From contig CALXQK010000001.1 in NCBI GenBank assembly GCA_944390745.1, positions 1 through 45,076 on the forward strand: 45,076 nt of DNA. The letters run 5' to 3'. Origin of the DNA: an uncultured Duodenibacillus sp. GTDB taxonomy: Bacteria > Pseudomonadota > Gammaproteobacteria > Burkholderiales > Burkholderiaceae_F. Of the stretch, positions 17,674 through 26,892 are shown one piece after another (position 1 is the first letter of the stretch; each line of letters begins with the position of its first letter). A program made the position numbers and the translations under genes. The notes beneath the pieces are model-generated. The model saw only the letters and a program-made list of their open reading frames with translations, was not told the DNA's origin and made no database searches.

Positions 17674-18051
17674 ATGCAAGTTCATTCGACTCCGATTTTG
17701 ACCGAACGGGTGCCCTACAGCTGGGAGGAGCTCAAGGCCGGAAGGGCGGCGCAGGGCTTTGCGCAGTCCCGCCGCCAGGGCGCAGAGGATCCGGCTGCGG
17801 CCCGGCAGCCGCACGAGGAGCCTGCCGCCAGCCAGCAGCCGGTTGATCCGGCGCTCGCGCAGTGGGAAAAGGACTTTGTCGACGCCCTTGTGCCGGTGAT
17901 TCTTGAGCGCGTGCACGGCCAGGTCTCGATCATGGTGTCGATGGCGCTCAAGAGCGCCGCGGCAAAGATTCGCACGGACTTCGACCAGGCCGTGGAAAAG
18001 ACGGTGCGGTCGGCCGTCGAGCGCGTGGTGCGCGAGCAGCTGCGAGGCTAG
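17674..18051 (+). CDS. small hypothetical protein downstream of holC (DUF2486-like position)
   Basis: A 125-residue soluble protein. The first 60 residues are Ala/Gln/Pro-rich and probably unstructured. The last 65 form an amphipathic helical region (WEKDFVDALVPVILERVHGQ onwards), ending in VERVVREQL. It starts 2 bp after holC. In Burkholderia a DUF2486 protein follows holC in the same place and has a comparable disordered N-terminus and helical C-terminus, so it may be a relative, but I cannot confirm this by eye. No function is known. A terminator lies 30 bp after the stop codon. Confidence 0.65.
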   Translation: MQVHSTPILTERVPYSWEELKAGRAAQGFAQSRRQGAEDPAAARQPHEEPAASQQPVDPALAQWEKDFVDALVPVILERVHGQVSIMVSMALKSAAAKIRTDFDQAVEKTVRSAVERVVREQLRG

Positions 18052-18080
18052 GGGCGGGCGCAGCGCCCCTTCAGAATGAG

Positions 18081-18113
18081 CCCGCACCGGTGCGCCGGAT
18101 GCGGGTTCTTTTT
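18081..18113 (+). terminator. intrinsic terminator of the holC operon
   Basis: CCCGCA-CCGG (18081-18090) pairs with CCGG-a-TGCGGG (18095-18105) around a TGCG loop, followed by TTCTTTTT (18106-18113). Confidence 0.85.
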
Positions 18114-18144
18114 GCGCGCGAGGCTGCCGCGCCTGGAGGTGCGC

Positions 18145-18849
18145 CTAGTTTTGGCCGCGCCCAAGGACGGCGTTTTTTTTCATCTCGGCGATGACCTCGG
18201 CATAAAGCGCGGCGCTGCGCTTGCCGAAGATGGCGCTGCCTGCCACGAAGGCGTCGGCGCCGGCCCTGGCGACCGCCCCGATGTTCTTGGGCTTGATGCC
18301 GCCGTCGACCTCGATGAGGATGCGCCGGCCCGAGCGCTCTTCATACTCGTCGAGCATCGCGCGGGCGCGGGCGATCTTGGAAATCGAGCCCTCAATGAAG
18401 CTCTGGCCGCCGAAGCCCGGGTTGACGCTCATGATGAGGATGAGGTCGAGCTTGTCGAGCACGTCCTGCATCCAGGCAAGCGGCGTGGCGGGGTTGAAGA
18501 CAAGGCCCGCCTTCATCCCGTGCTCGCGGATGAGCGAGAGCGTGCGGTCGATGTGGCGGCTTGCCTCGCAGTGAAAGGTGATGCTGTCGGCGCCCGCCTT
18601 TGCAAACATCGGCACCAGGGCGTCGACGGGCTCGACCATGAGATGCACGTCGATGGGCGCACTGGTGACCGGGCGCAGCGCCTCGCACACCAGGGGACCC
18701 ACGGTGAGGTTGGGAACGTAGTGGTTGTCCATCACGTCGAAGTGAATCCAGTCGGCGCCGCCGGCGACGACGTCGCTGACCTCCTGCCCGAGGTGGGCGA
18801 AGTCGGCCGAGAGGATGGAGGGGGCGATGATGGGAAAGGTCTGCTGCAT
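18145..18849 (-). CDS. rpe: ribulose-phosphate 3-epimerase
   Basis: A 234-residue TIM-barrel enzyme that interconverts ribulose-5-phosphate and xylulose-5-phosphate in the pentose phosphate pathway. It has the family order [13 protein letters not shown] (residues 9-21) with its catalytic Asp, [17 protein letters not shown] (36-52), VHLMVEP (68-74), [13 protein letters not shown] (about 140-152) and VDGGIKPKN (about 175-183), with the phosphate-binding GSAIF near the end. The length is typical. A run of eight A at 18173-18180 (minus strand) encodes the Lys-Lys-Asn near the C-terminus; slippage there would change only the last ten residues. Confidence 0.96.
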   Translation of the reverse strand: MQQTFPIIAPSILSADFAHLGQEVSDVVAGGADWIHFDVMDNHYVPNLTVGPLVCEALRPVTSAPIDVHLMVEPVDALVPMFAKAGADSITFHCEASRHIDRTLSLIREHGMKAGLVFNPATPLAWMQDVLDKLDLILIMSVNPGFGGQSFIEGSISKIARARAMLDEYEERSGRRILIEVDGGIKPKNIGAVARAGADAFVAGSAIFGKRSAALYAEVIAEMKKNAVLGRGQN

Positions 18850-18936
18850 GGCGCTGCGCTCGTAAAGGAGTTGGGCCCGGAGGGGGCAAGAGGGGCCTCA
18901 TGGGGCGGCCCCTGGAGAGAACGCCCGCAATTATAG

Positions 18937-18974
18937 AAAAAGCCCGCAGTCCGCCTTGCGGCGCGCCTGCGGGC
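18937..18974 (-). terminator. intrinsic terminator of lysC
   Basis: GCCCGCAG (18942-18949) pairs with CTGCGGGC (18967-18974). On the minus strand it is followed by five T (A run 18937-18941). It lies 35 bp beyond the lysC stop codon. Confidence 0.8.
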
Positions 18975-19008
18975 CCGGCGTTGAGCGGCAGGTCTGCCGC
19001 AGGGACCT

Positions 19009-20280
19009 CTAGAGGTGCTCCTCCGTGATGGTCGGCTTGTCGAGGTTGAAGGCGTCGTGCAGGGCGCGCACGGCAAGCTCCATGTACTTGTCCTCGATCA
19101 CAAGGCTCACCTTGATTTCCGAGGTGCCGATCATCTGGATGTTGATGCCCTCGCGCGCGAGCGCCTCAAACATCTTGCAGGCAACGCCCGCGTGCGTGCG
19201 CATGCCGATGCCCACCACCGAGACCTTGGCCACGCTTGTGGAGGTCTTGATCGCCTTGGGATTGCAGACCGGAACAACCTCCTCGTTGATCACCTTGAGC
19301 GTGCGGTCAAGCTCGCCCTTGGGAACGGTGAAGGTAAAGTCCGTCGTGCCCTCCACGGCGATGTTCTGCACGATCATGTCCACGTCGATGTTGTGCCTGG
19401 CAATGGGGCCGAGGATCTTGTAGGCCACACCCGGGGTGTCGGGAACCTGGGTGAGCGTGACTTTGGCTTCATCGCGGGTGCAGGCGATGCCGGAAACAAG
19501 GGCTTTCTCCATCTTGGGATCTTCCTCAAAAGTAATCAGGGTGCCGCTGACGGCTTCGATGTCAACGGGAATATCGGGATCGGTGAGGCTCGAGAGGACG
19601 CGCAGCGGCACGCGATACTTGCCCGCGAACTCCACGCTGCGGATCTGCAGCACCTTCGAGCCGAGGCTGGCAAGCTCGAGCATTTCCTCAAAGCTGATCG
19701 TGTCGAGCCGGCGCGCCTTGGGCTCGATGCGCGGGTCGGTGGTGTAGACGCCGTCGACATCGGTGAAGATGAGGCACTCCTGAGCCTGAAGCGCCACGGC
19801 CATGGCCACGCCGCTCGTATCCGAGCCGCCGCGGCCGAGCGTGGTGACGTTGCCGTCGGCGTCGCGCCCCTGAAAGCCTGCCACGATCACGACCTTTCCG
19901 GCGTCGAGCTCCTTCTTGACCACGTCGCTGTCAATGCTCTCGATGCGCGCCTTGCCGAAGGCCGAGTCGGTGTGCACGCCAGCCTGCGTGCCGTTGAAGC
20001 TCACGGCCTCCACGCCGATGGCCTTGAGCGCCATCGCAAGCAGCCCGATCGAGACCTGCTCGCCGGTGCTGGCCACGACGTCGAGCTCGCGCGGATCGGG
20101 ATCGGGCTGGATTTCCTTGGCCAGCGCAATCAGACGGTTGGTTTCGCCGCTCATGGCCGAAACCACGACCACCATCTGGTAGCCGGCGCGGTGCCACTTC
20201 GCCACGCGCCGCGCCACGTTCTTGATGCGCTCGGGGCTGCCCATTGAGGTGCCGCCGTACTTGTGAACAATGATCGCCAT
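19009..20280 (-). CDS. lysC: aspartate kinase
   Basis: A 423-residue enzyme that phosphorylates L-aspartate, the first step towards lysine, threonine, methionine and diaminopimelate. The kinase domain (about residues 1-245) has [16 protein letters not shown] at the N-terminus, [22 protein letters not shown] (22 residues; the key ones are the GRGGSDTS core) near 140-160, and [12 protein letters not shown] near 175. Two ACT domains (about 265-340 and 345-410) provide feedback control, with the typical [15 protein letters not shown]. The start at 20280 is set by the conserved N-terminus and GGGAG 12 bases upstream. It is a stand-alone monofunctional kinase. Confidence 0.96.
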   Translation of the reverse strand: MAIIVHKYGGTSMGSPERIKNVARRVAKWHRAGYQMVVVVSAMSGETNRLIALAKEIQPDPDPRELDVVASTGEQVSIGLLAMALKAIGVEAVSFNGTQAGVHTDSAFGKARIESIDSDVVKKELDAGKVVIVAGFQGRDADGNVTTLGRGGSDTSGVAMAVALQAQECLIFTDVDGVYTTDPRIEPKARRLDTISFEEMLELASLGSKVLQIRSVEFAGKYRVPLRVLSSLTDPDIPVDIEAVSGTLITFEEDPKMEKALVSGIACTRDEAKVTLTQVPDTPGVAYKILGPIARHNIDVDMIVQNIAVEGTTDFTFTVPKGELDRTLKVINEEVVPVCNPKAIKTSTSVAKVSVVGIGMRTHAGVACKMFEALAREGINIQMIGTSEIKVSLVIEDKYMELAVRALHDAFNLDKPTITEEHL

Positions 20281-20717
20281 AGTTGCGGATGTCTCCCAAT
20301 ATCTTTCTTGATGTGTTCGAGGCTGTCGACTGCATCGCGCACGCACCGAAAGCCGCGGCCGTCCGTGCGGGCGGGCATGCTCTTGATGCGTCCCCGGGGA
20401 AAAGCGCGGGGCTGCAGAAGGGACAGCTTGTCGGATTGTGTCAGGAAATGCGCTTTCGTGGTGCAGTGCGCGCGTGTTTTGGGTCCGGCGTCCCGGGTAA
20501 GGTTGATCCGTCGCAAGCCGTGCACGTGGATTGCATTAGGCAAAAGCGCCTAATCGGCCGCGGACAAAAGGGCATGGCGGGGCATGCGCTCCCGCAGGGC
20601 CGCCTTCACCTTCAGGCTCAGGCAGGCGGGCTGCGCGTATCATGCACGCACGGGCGGCGCCCGGCGAGTGCCGCGGCGCTCCCGGAGCAGACATTTTCCA
20701 GAGAAGGAGTCGAACCC
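20281..20717. other. divergent region between lysC and the aldolase-like gene
   Basis: A 437-bp gap between divergent genes. The plus-strand frame of the downstream gene stays open across all of it, but the region has no ribosome-binding site and unlike codon composition. It holds a 20-bp inverted repeat (20535-20554) and a -10-like TATCAT at 20638-20643. I see no RNA gene or riboswitch family that I recognise. Confidence 0.5.
20535..20554. promoter_or_regulatory. 20-bp inverted repeat, operator candidate
   Basis: ATTAGGC (20535-20541) and GCCTAAT (20548-20554) are perfect 7-bp arms with a 6-bp AT-rich centre. No T run follows, so an operator is more likely than a terminator. It could serve either divergent gene. 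Confidence 0.4.
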
Positions 20718-21851
20718 ATGACCCGAGTGGAAGAACTCGACACGCCGAGCCTCATCATCGACCGCGAGAAGCTCGAGAGGAACATCGCCTTTGCGCAGGC
20801 GCGCGCAAGGGAGCTCGGAGCCGCCTGGCGCCCGCACCTCAAGACGCACAAGTGCGTTGAGATCGCGCGCATGCAGCTTGCGCTCGCCGACGGTCCGGCG
20901 ACGGTGTCAACCGTGCGCGAGGCCGAGTACTTTGCCGCCGCAGGCGTGCGCGACATGATCTACGCGGTGGGCATCGCGCCGCACAAGCTTGCGCGAATCG
21001 ACGCGCTCAACCGCGCCGGGGCCGACGTGAAGATCATTCTGGACAGCGTGCCCGCCGCGAGGGCCGTCTCCGAGTTCTGCCGCGCGCATCAGTCGACGAT
21101 CGGCGTTCTGATTGAAATCGACTGCGACGGACACCGCTCCGGCCTCAAGCCCCGGGATCCGGAGATGGTCGCCGTGGCGCGGGCGCTGACCGACGGCGCG
21201 CGCTTCAAGGGCGTGCTCACCCATGCCGGGGAGAGCTACAACGCCCGCTCGCAGCAGGAGATCGAGCAGGCGGCCGAAAACGAGGAGCAGGCGATTCTGG
21301 CCGCGCGCGACCTTCTGGCCGAGGCAGGCTTTGTGAGTGAAATCGTCAGCGTGGGCTCCACGCCCACCTTCGTGCGCGCCCGCCGCAGGCTTGCCGGCGT
21401 GACGGAATACCGCAGCGGCGTGGGCGCCTTCTACGACCTGGTGATGGCGGGCATCGGCGTGTGCCGCGTCGAGGACATCGCGCTCTCGGTTCTGGTCAGC
21501 GTCATCGGCTGGCAGAAGCAAAAGGGCTGGATCATCACCGACGGCGGCTTTCTGGCGATGAGCCGCGACCGCGGCACGGCCTCCCAGAGCGTGGACTGCG
21601 GCTACGGACTGGTTTGCGACGTGCGCGGGCGCCTGCTGCCCGAGCTCTGGGTGCGGCAGTGCAACCAGGAGCACGGCGTCATCTGCAGGCGCGACGGCAA
21701 GCCCTTTGACGTCGAGGCCTTCGGGCTCGACACGCGGCTGAGGATCCTTCCCAACCACGCCTGCCCGACGGCGGCCGCCTTTGACCGCTACCACGTCGTC
21801 GATGCCAGGGGCGTCGTCACTGATGTCTGGACGCGCTGCAACTACTGGTAG
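20718..21851 (+). CDS. D-threonine aldolase / D-serine dehydratase-like PLP enzyme
   Basis: A 377-residue fold-type III PLP enzyme of the alanine-racemase-like DSD1/D-threonine aldolase family. The N-terminal TIM-barrel domain has LDTPSLIIDREKLERNI at residues 7-23 and the PLP-lysine motif RPHLKTHK at 38-45. The C-terminal beta domain carries PNHACPT (around residue 351), whose His and Cys are the divalent-metal ligands of this family. Members cleave D-threonine to glycine and acetaldehyde, or deaminate D-serine; sequence alone does not decide which. The start at 20718 is supported by AAGGAG eight bases upstream. It appears monocistronic. Confidence 0.85.
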   Translation: MTRVEELDTPSLIIDREKLERNIAFAQARARELGAAWRPHLKTHKCVEIARMQLALADGPATVSTVREAEYFAAAGVRDMIYAVGIAPHKLARIDALNRAGADVKIILDSVPAARAVSEFCRAHQSTIGVLIEIDCDGHRSGLKPRDPEMVAVARALTDGARFKGVLTHAGESYNARSQQEIEQAAENEEQAILAARDLLAEAGFVSEIVSVGSTPTFVRARRRLAGVTEYRSGVGAFYDLVMAGIGVCRVEDIALSVLVSVIGWQKQKGWIITDGGFLAMSRDRGTASQSVDCGYGLVCDVRGRLLPELWVRQCNQEHGVICRRDGKPFDVEAFGLDTRLRILPNHACPTAAAFDRYHVVDARGVVTDVWTRCNYW

Positions 21852-21939
21852 CGCGAAGGTCCCGTCCCCGATCCTGCGGCCCCCGGGCCGCAGGCCATTC
21901 ATCGGCACCCGAACGAGATCAACTAGGGTGTTTTGCATA

Positions 21940-21968
21940 TTGCAATGCCCAGCGCATTGCTGTACAAA
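21940..21968 (+). promoter_or_regulatory. promoter upstream of trpEG with overlapping palindrome
   Basis: TTGCAA (21940-21945) and TACAAA (21963-21968) are exactly 17 bp apart. The arms GCAATGC (21942-21948) and GCATTGC (21954-21960) form an inverted repeat with a 5-bp centre lying across the -35 and spacer, a repressor-like placement. The nearest downstream genes are the leader ORF and trpE. Confidence 0.6.
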
Positions 21969-22071
21969 GCGATCTATGGGCGGCTGATGCAGCCTCCTGC
22001 CGCTTTCTCTTCTCTGCGCGGTCTTCCGCGGTGCAAGCCGAAGGAGCCCGCTTTCAACCAAAGGCAAAGCC

Positions 22072-22185
22072 ATGATGGCGACCAAGGCAAAACTTGCTCG
22101 TATCCGCACCATGCGCCGCGTGCACAAGCCCAACGGCTGGTATGCACAGGGGGCCTGGTCATGGCGACCCTTTTCTCAAAACTAG
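22072..22185 (+). CDS. short leader ORF with three Trp codons, candidate Trp leader peptide
   Basis: A 37-codon ORF, starting ATG-ATG, about 100 bases after the predicted trpEG transcription start. It encodes a basic N-terminal half and a C-terminal part in which Trp codons lie at 22138, 22156 and 22162; the last two flank one Ser codon. AAAGG lies a few bases upstream. The last Trp codons sit in CCTGGTC (22154-22160), which can pair imperfectly with GACCGG (22185-22190), followed by TTTTT. This resembles a Trp-controlled leader peptide, but a full terminator/antiterminator pair is not clear and trpE is almost 500 bp downstream. It may also be a chance ORF. Confidence 0.45.
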   Translation: MMATKAKLARIRTMRRVHKPNGWYAQGAWSWRPFSQN

Positions 22186-22677
22186 ACCGGTTTTTCGATA
22201 GAAGACTGCTGCAGTCTGCCGGTGCGACCTCCTGACGATGCCTTGATGCGCTCCTGACGCTGTTTTGGCTTTGTCTTTCAAGCGCTTTTCCTGCGTTCAT
22301 TGCGTGCGCGCCTGCTCTGCACCCGGTTCGGGAAATCAACCTGTCCACGGCTGCCTTCGCGCCTGATCCGCATCTTGTCGGCTGATCAAGGGGCGAGCCT
22401 CCTCAGGCGGGTTCTCCACCGCGATTTTCTGCCAGGGCCGCTTCACCCATCCTCCCAAGGCTTTCCCGGCGCTCCTTTTCGCGCGGGCGAGCCCGGTCCG
22501 GGGCAGGGCGAAGAAGCTCATGTTTTCGGGCAGGTGCGGCCGCACTCCGCATGCAGAACTTTCCCCGGGCCTCACTGCAGGGCCAGCACCCGCAGCCAGC
22601 CGCAGAACCGGTTCAGAAGCCATTGATCCAATCAAGCAACAGCAAAAGGCGCATTGCGCCCAAAGGAACCGAGCACC

Positions 22678-24192
22678 ATGACTGAAACTGAATTCAATGC
22701 GCTTGCCGAGCAGGGCTACAACCGCATCGCCCTGGTCAAGGCAATGATGAGCGACATGGAAACGCCGCTTTCAATCTACTGCAAGCTGGCCAACCGACCG
22801 CACACGTTTCTTCTTGAGAGCGTCGAGGGCGAGACGCGCTTTGCGCGCTACTCCTTCGTGGGGCTTGAGGCGCGCACGCGCATCACGACCACGCTCACGG
22901 CCGAGGGGCCCGTGACGGTGATCACCGAGGACGGCCGCGAGAAGGAGCGCGTCGTCGGGGGAGATCCCCTGGCCGTCATCGAGCGCTTCATGGCGGGCTT
23001 TCGGGTGGCCTCGCCCAAGGGCATGCCGCGCCTAACCGGAGGCCTCGTGGGGTACTTCGGCTACGACACGGTGCGCCTCATTGAGCCCGGCAAGCTTCCC
23101 GTGCAGCCCAAGCACCTGACGGGGGCGCCGGTGATCGACCTCTTCCTGTGCGAGGAGCTTGTGGTGATCGACAACCTCAAGGGCCGCAGCTACGTCGTGC
23201 TCAATGTCGACCCCGGACGGCCCAATGCGTATCTCAACGCCAGACGCCGGCTGCGGCGCATCGAGGAGGAGATGGCGCGCGCCCCCGAGGCGCCGGCCTG
23301 CTCGGGCGGCGTGCTGCACGACGTCGAGCGCCCCTTTGCCCGCGAGGACTATCTTGCGGCCGTGCGGCGCGTCAAGGACTACATCGCCGCCGGAGACGTG
23401 ATGCAGGTGCAGGTGAGCCAGTGCATTGAGCAGAGCTTTACGGAAAATCCGCTCTCGCTATACCGCGCGCTCAGAAGCCAGAATCCGGCGCCGTATCTGT
23501 ACTACTACGACTTCGGGGACCACTACGTGGTGGGTGCCTCGCCCGAGATTCTCGTGCGCTGTGAAAACCGCGGCGGCCGCCGGATTGCGGCCATCCGTCC
23601 CATTGCCGGAACGCGCCGGCGCGACGCCGACCCGGTGCGCGATGCGGCGCTTGCCGAGGAGCTCAGAAACGATCCTAAGGAGCGCGCCGAGCACCTGATG
23701 CTCATTGACCTTGCGCGCAACGACATCGGGCGCATCGCGCGCGTGGGCACGGTGCGGGTGACCGAGCAGTTTGCGCTTGAGCGCTACTCGCAGGTGCAGC
23801 ACCTCGTAAGCCACGTCGAGGGCGAGCTCGCCCCGGGGCTCACCAACATCGACGTGCTGCGCGCGGCCTTTCCCGCGGGCACGCTCACGGGCGCGCCCAA
23901 GGTGCGCGCCATGCAGATCATCGATGAGCTTGAGCCCGTCGGGCGCGGCATCTACGGCGGCGCCGTCGGGTACCTGTCCTTTGGCGGGGACATGGATCTG
24001 GCAATCGCCATTCGCACGGCCGTGATCCGCGACAAGCGCCTGTATGCGCAGGCCGCGGCGGGAATCGTGGCCGACAGCGTGCCGGAGATGGAATACAACG
24101 AAACGGAGATGAAGGCCCGGGCCGTGCTGCGTGCGGCCGAGGAGGCCGAGCTTGGCTTGAGCAGCGGCAACGGAGGTGCAGGATGCTTTTGA
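22678..24192 (+). CDS. trpE: anthranilate synthase component I
   Basis: A 504-residue enzyme that, with TrpG, converts chorismate and glutamine to anthranilate, the first step of tryptophan synthesis. The N-terminal domain has [20 protein letters not shown] (about residues 43-62) including the LLES segment that binds feedback tryptophan. The C-terminal chorismate-binding domain has [22 protein letters not shown] (about 318-327), [20 protein letters not shown] and [20 protein letters not shown]. It starts at ATG 22678, with AAAGGAAC eight bases upstream. It overlaps trpG by 10 bp. trpD and trpC do not follow. Confidence 0.96.
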   Translation: MTETEFNALAEQGYNRIALVKAMMSDMETPLSIYCKLANRPHTFLLESVEGETRFARYSFVGLEARTRITTTLTAEGPVTVITEDGREKERVVGGDPLAVIERFMAGFRVASPKGMPRLTGGLVGYFGYDTVRLIEPGKLPVQPKHLTGAPVIDLFLCEELVVIDNLKGRSYVVLNVDPGRPNAYLNARRRLRRIEEEMARAPEAPACSGGVLHDVERPFAREDYLAAVRRVKDYIAAGDVMQVQVSQCIEQSFTENPLSLYRALRSQNPAPYLYYYDFGDHYVVGASPEILVRCENRGGRRIAAIRPIAGTRRRDADPVRDAALAEELRNDPKERAEHLMLIDLARNDIGRIARVGTVRVTEQFALERYSQVQHLVSHVEGELAPGLTNIDVLRAAFPAGTLTGAPKVRAMQIIDELEPVGRGIYGGAVGYLSFGGDMDLAIAIRTAVIRDKRLYAQAAAGIVADSVPEMEYNETEMKARAVLRAAEEAELGLSSGNGGAGCF

Positions 24193-24752
24193 TGATCGAC
24201 AACTACGACAGCTTCACCTACAACCTGGTGCAGTACTTCGGGGAGCTTGGGGCGGACGTGCGCGTGGTGCGCAACGACGAGATGACGGTCGATGAGCTCG
24301 TGAAGCTCGCGCCCGATCAGGTGTGCATTTCGCCCGGGCCCTGCGCGCCGGCCCAGGCCGGGGTGAGTCTGGAGGCGATCAGGGCCTTTGCCGGGCGCGT
24401 GCCCGTGCTCGGCGTGTGCCTCGGGCACCAGGCGATCGGCGAGGCGTTCGGCGGCCGGATCGTGCGCGCCGCGCACATCATGCACGGCAAGACCGATGTG
24501 ATCGAAAACGACGGGCGGGGGCTCTTCGAGGGGCTGCCCTCGAGGTTCACCGTGGCGCGCTACCACTCGCTTGTGATCGAGCGCAAGACGCTGCCCGCGT
24601 GCCTTGAGGTGACGGCATCAAGCGGCGACGGCGAGATCCAGGGCGTGCGGCACCGTACGCTTGCCGTTGAGGGCGTGCAGTTTCACCCCGAGTCGAATGC
24701 AAGCGAATACGGCCGCGAGATGCTTGCAAACTTTCTGAGGATGCGCTGCTAG
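24183..24752 (+). CDS. trpG: anthranilate/aminodeoxychorismate synthase component II (glutamine amidotransferase)
   Basis: A 189-residue class I glutamine amidotransferase that supplies ammonia to TrpE. It has the family start [20 protein letters not shown], the oxyanion motif SPGPCAP (50-56), nucleophile C79 in [15 protein letters not shown], and the H168/E170 pair in QFHPES. The start at 24183 overlaps the end of trpE and is preceded by GGAGGTG, so the two are translationally coupled. As in many bacteria it may also serve PabB in folate synthesis, because no separate pabA is in view. Confidence 0.95.
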   Translation: MLLMIDNYDSFTYNLVQYFGELGADVRVVRNDEMTVDELVKLAPDQVCISPGPCAPAQAGVSLEAIRAFAGRVPVLGVCLGHQAIGEAFGGRIVRAAHIMHGKTDVIENDGRGLFEGLPSRFTVARYHSLVIERKTLPACLEVTASSGDGEIQGVRHRTLAVEGVQFHPESNASEYGREMLANFLRMRC

Positions 24753-24762
24753 CAGGAAAAAG

Positions 24763-24793
24763 GCGCCGGCCCGTGTCGTCGACGGGCCGGCGC
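24763..24793 (-). terminator. strong hairpin terminator between trpG and the acyl-CoA synthetase gene
   Basis: GCGCCGGCCCGT (24763-24774) pairs with ACGGGCCGGCGC (24782-24793), 12 bp with a 7-nt loop. The T tract is on the minus-strand side (A run 24757-24761), so it mainly ends the leftward acyl-CoA synthetase transcript, though the stem may also stop trpEG reading. Confidence 0.8.
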
Positions 24794-24812
24794 AGGGAAG
24801 GCCGGAGGCCCT

Positions 24813-26657
24813 CTAGTTTCTGCGGTCGCCGTAGAGCTCGGCAATCTCGCGGGCGTACTTCTGGCGGATCAGGCGGCGCTTGAGCTTCAGGGTCGGGGTG
24901 AGCAGCCCGTTTTCGATGCTCCAGGGCTCGTCGAGCAGCCGTACGTTTCGAGGCACGCCGTAGTTGGGAAAGCTCGCCGCGAGCGCCTTGATGCGCCGAA
25001 GGGCTGCGGTGCGCACGTCCTTGTCCATGAGAATGTCCGCGGCATCGGGGTCCTTGCCGAGCTCGCGCACGAAGTCCCTGAAGCGCTCGGGATTGACGAC
25101 GGCGAGCACGGCGATGTAGGGGCGGTCCTCGCCCACGGCCATCACCTGCGAAAAGAGCGGATCGGCCTCGATGGCCTGCTGCAGGTCGTCGGGCGGAATC
25201 TTCTCGCCCGTGCTCGTGACGATGATCTCCTTGATGCGGCCCTTGATGCGGATGTGGCCGTCGGAGTAGATGTCGGCCTGATCGCCCGTCCTGAGCCAGC
25301 CGTCCTCGGAGAGCACGGCGCGGGTGTCCTCGGGCCGGTTCCAGTAGCCGCGCATGACGATGGGGCCGCGCACCATCAGCTCATCGTTGTCGCCGAGCTT
25401 GATCTCGATGTTGGGCAGGGCAACGCCCACGGTGCGCGGATCGTTGGCGCCGAAGCGGTTGACGGAAATCACGGGGCTTGCCTCGGTCATTCCGTAGCCC
25501 TGCACGATCTCGACGCCGAGGCCGATGAAGGTGCGGGCAATGGAGGAGCTCAGCGCCGCGCCGCCGGAAATGACGGCGCGCGGGCGTCCGCCGAAGATGT
25601 TTCGCACGGGCTGCGCGACCTTGCGCGCATAAAAGCCCGCAAGAAGCGAGTCGAACATCGCCATGGGGCTCGACTCGACGGGCAGGCCGTTGCGGCGGCA
25701 GAAGCGCCGGTAGCCCGAGGCGACGGCCTCGTTGAAAATCCAGCGCGTCAGACGCGACTTTCCCGCGAGCCGGTCGTGAATCTTGGCGGCGATTTTTTCA
25801 AACACGCGCGGCACGCTCATCATGATGGTCGGGCGCACGACGCGCATGTCCTCCTGAAGCAGGCCGATGTTGCGGTTGAAGCCCACGAGGTTGCCCATGC
25901 CGAGGGCGTAGTAGTAGGTCGTGGTGCGCTCAAAGGTGTGCGACAGGGGCAGAAACGAGAACCAGACATCCCCGGGATCGGGGCAGATGAGCTCCATCAC
26001 GCCCTGGATGTCGCTCAGGATGGTGCGGTGGGTGAGCATCACGCCCTTGGGGCGCCCCGTGGTGCCCGAGGTGTAGACGAGCGCTGCAAGATCCGTGGGC
26101 TCGGGCCCGGGGGGAAGCTCGGTCTCGCCCCCGGATGCAAGCCATTGGTCGGCGTTGGTGAGAAGAATGCCGTCCTCAACGCGCGGCTCAATGGCCTCGT
26201 CGGTGATGACGACCGTCTTGAGGGACTCGCCCACGCCCGCCTCCTTGATGGCCTTCCACTTGGCAAGGCGGTTGGTGACGAGAAACTTCGCGCCCGAGTC
26301 GCTCAGAATGTAGGCCGAGGACCCGGGGGTGTCGATGGCGTGCAGCGGCACGGGCACAAGCGCGCAGGTGAGCGCCCCCATGTCAAAGCAGACGGCGTCC
26401 ACGCCGTTGGGAAGCAGCATCGCCACGCGGTCTCCCTTCTTGAGACCTGAGGCGGCAAAGGCCCGCGCCCAGCGCATGACGCGCGAGCAGACCTCGCGCA
26501 CGTTGAGCGTCGCCCACTGGCGCGCGCGCGGATCGTAGAACATGTAAAGCGCCGTGTCCGGGCGCTTTTCGAGGTGGTGAAAAAGAAGTTCCGGCAGCGT
26601 GCGCATGAGCCCGATTTCGGCAGCGCGCGTTTCACGGGTGTCCGCGGTTTGAGTCAC
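24813..26657 (-). CDS. long-chain fatty acid-CoA ligase / AMP-dependent synthetase
   Basis: A 614-residue ANL-superfamily enzyme that activates a fatty acid with ATP and CoA. The P-loop-like motif is YTSGTTGRPKGVMLTHR (about residues 193-209), with GYGMTEASPVIS (about 390-401) and the hinge TGDQADIYSDGHIRIKGRIKE (21 residues; TGD and the GR-IKE end are the key ones) near 470-490. The length and the RHH-like N-terminal LLFHHLEKRPD fit the long FAA1-type (eukaryote-like) long-chain acyl-CoA synthetases, which are often anchored peripherally. The start is GTG 26657 because AAGGA lies six bases upstream. It is a single gene with its own terminator. Confidence 0.93.
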   Translation of the reverse strand: MTQTADTRETRAAEIGLMRTLPELLFHHLEKRPDTALYMFYDPRARQWATLNVREVCSRVMRWARAFAASGLKKGDRVAMLLPNGVDAVCFDMGALTCALVPVPLHAIDTPGSSAYILSDSGAKFLVTNRLAKWKAIKEAGVGESLKTVVITDEAIEPRVEDGILLTNADQWLASGGETELPPGPEPTDLAALVYTSGTTGRPKGVMLTHRTILSDIQGVMELICPDPGDVWFSFLPLSHTFERTTTYYYALGMGNLVGFNRNIGLLQEDMRVVRPTIMMSVPRVFEKIAAKIHDRLAGKSRLTRWIFNEAVASGYRRFCRRNGLPVESSPMAMFDSLLAGFYARKVAQPVRNIFGGRPRAVISGGAALSSSIARTFIGLGVEIVQGYGMTEASPVISVNRFGANDPRTVGVALPNIEIKLGDNDELMVRGPIVMRGYWNRPEDTRAVLSEDGWLRTGDQADIYSDGHIRIKGRIKEIIVTSTGEKIPPDDLQQAIEADPLFSQVMAVGEDRPYIAVLAVVNPERFRDFVRELGKDPDAADILMDKDVRTAALRRIKALAASFPNYGVPRNVRLLDEPWSIENGLLTPTLKLKRRLIRQKYAREIAELYGDRRN

Positions 26658-26892
26658 AGTGAATCCTTGGTCGTTGACGATGCCCTGCCGCCGGTGCGAA
26701 GGGGCCGGGCGCGCGTCCGCGACTATGAAAGAACGGACGCCGCCGCAGGCCGCCTTCGGGAGGCGGTTGTACGTTTGTCCTCTACTTTAGCGTATCTGCG
26801 CCGCTGTGCCTGAATGCGCCGCACAGTTTGGGCTTCGTCGCCGCGTGCGGACGCCGGGAGAAATCACGCATCCGGCCGTCTTCCTCTGTCGA

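Larger units (their letters stand above)
21852..22677. other. 826-bp leader/promoter region of trpEG
   Basis: Contains a well-formed promoter (21940-21968) overlapped by an inverted repeat, a 37-codon ORF with three Trp codons (22072-22185), and a nested inverted repeat after it (ACCGG 22186-22190 with CCGGT 22219-22223, enclosing AGACT/AGTCT). A further 450 bp follows without a convincing ORF or a classical terminator before the trpE start at 22678. Confidence 0.5.

Noticed and set aside
20283-20717. N-terminal extension of the D-threonine-aldolase-like ORF
   Set aside because: The frame is open but without family similarity, and a strong AAGGAG precedes ATG 20718, where the conserved N-terminus begins.
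22623-22635. FNR-like TTGAT-CCA-ATCAA just before trpE
   Set aside because: The spacer is 3 bp instead of 4, so the half-sites are out of register for FNR. It also lies next to the trpE ribosome-binding site rather than at a promoter.
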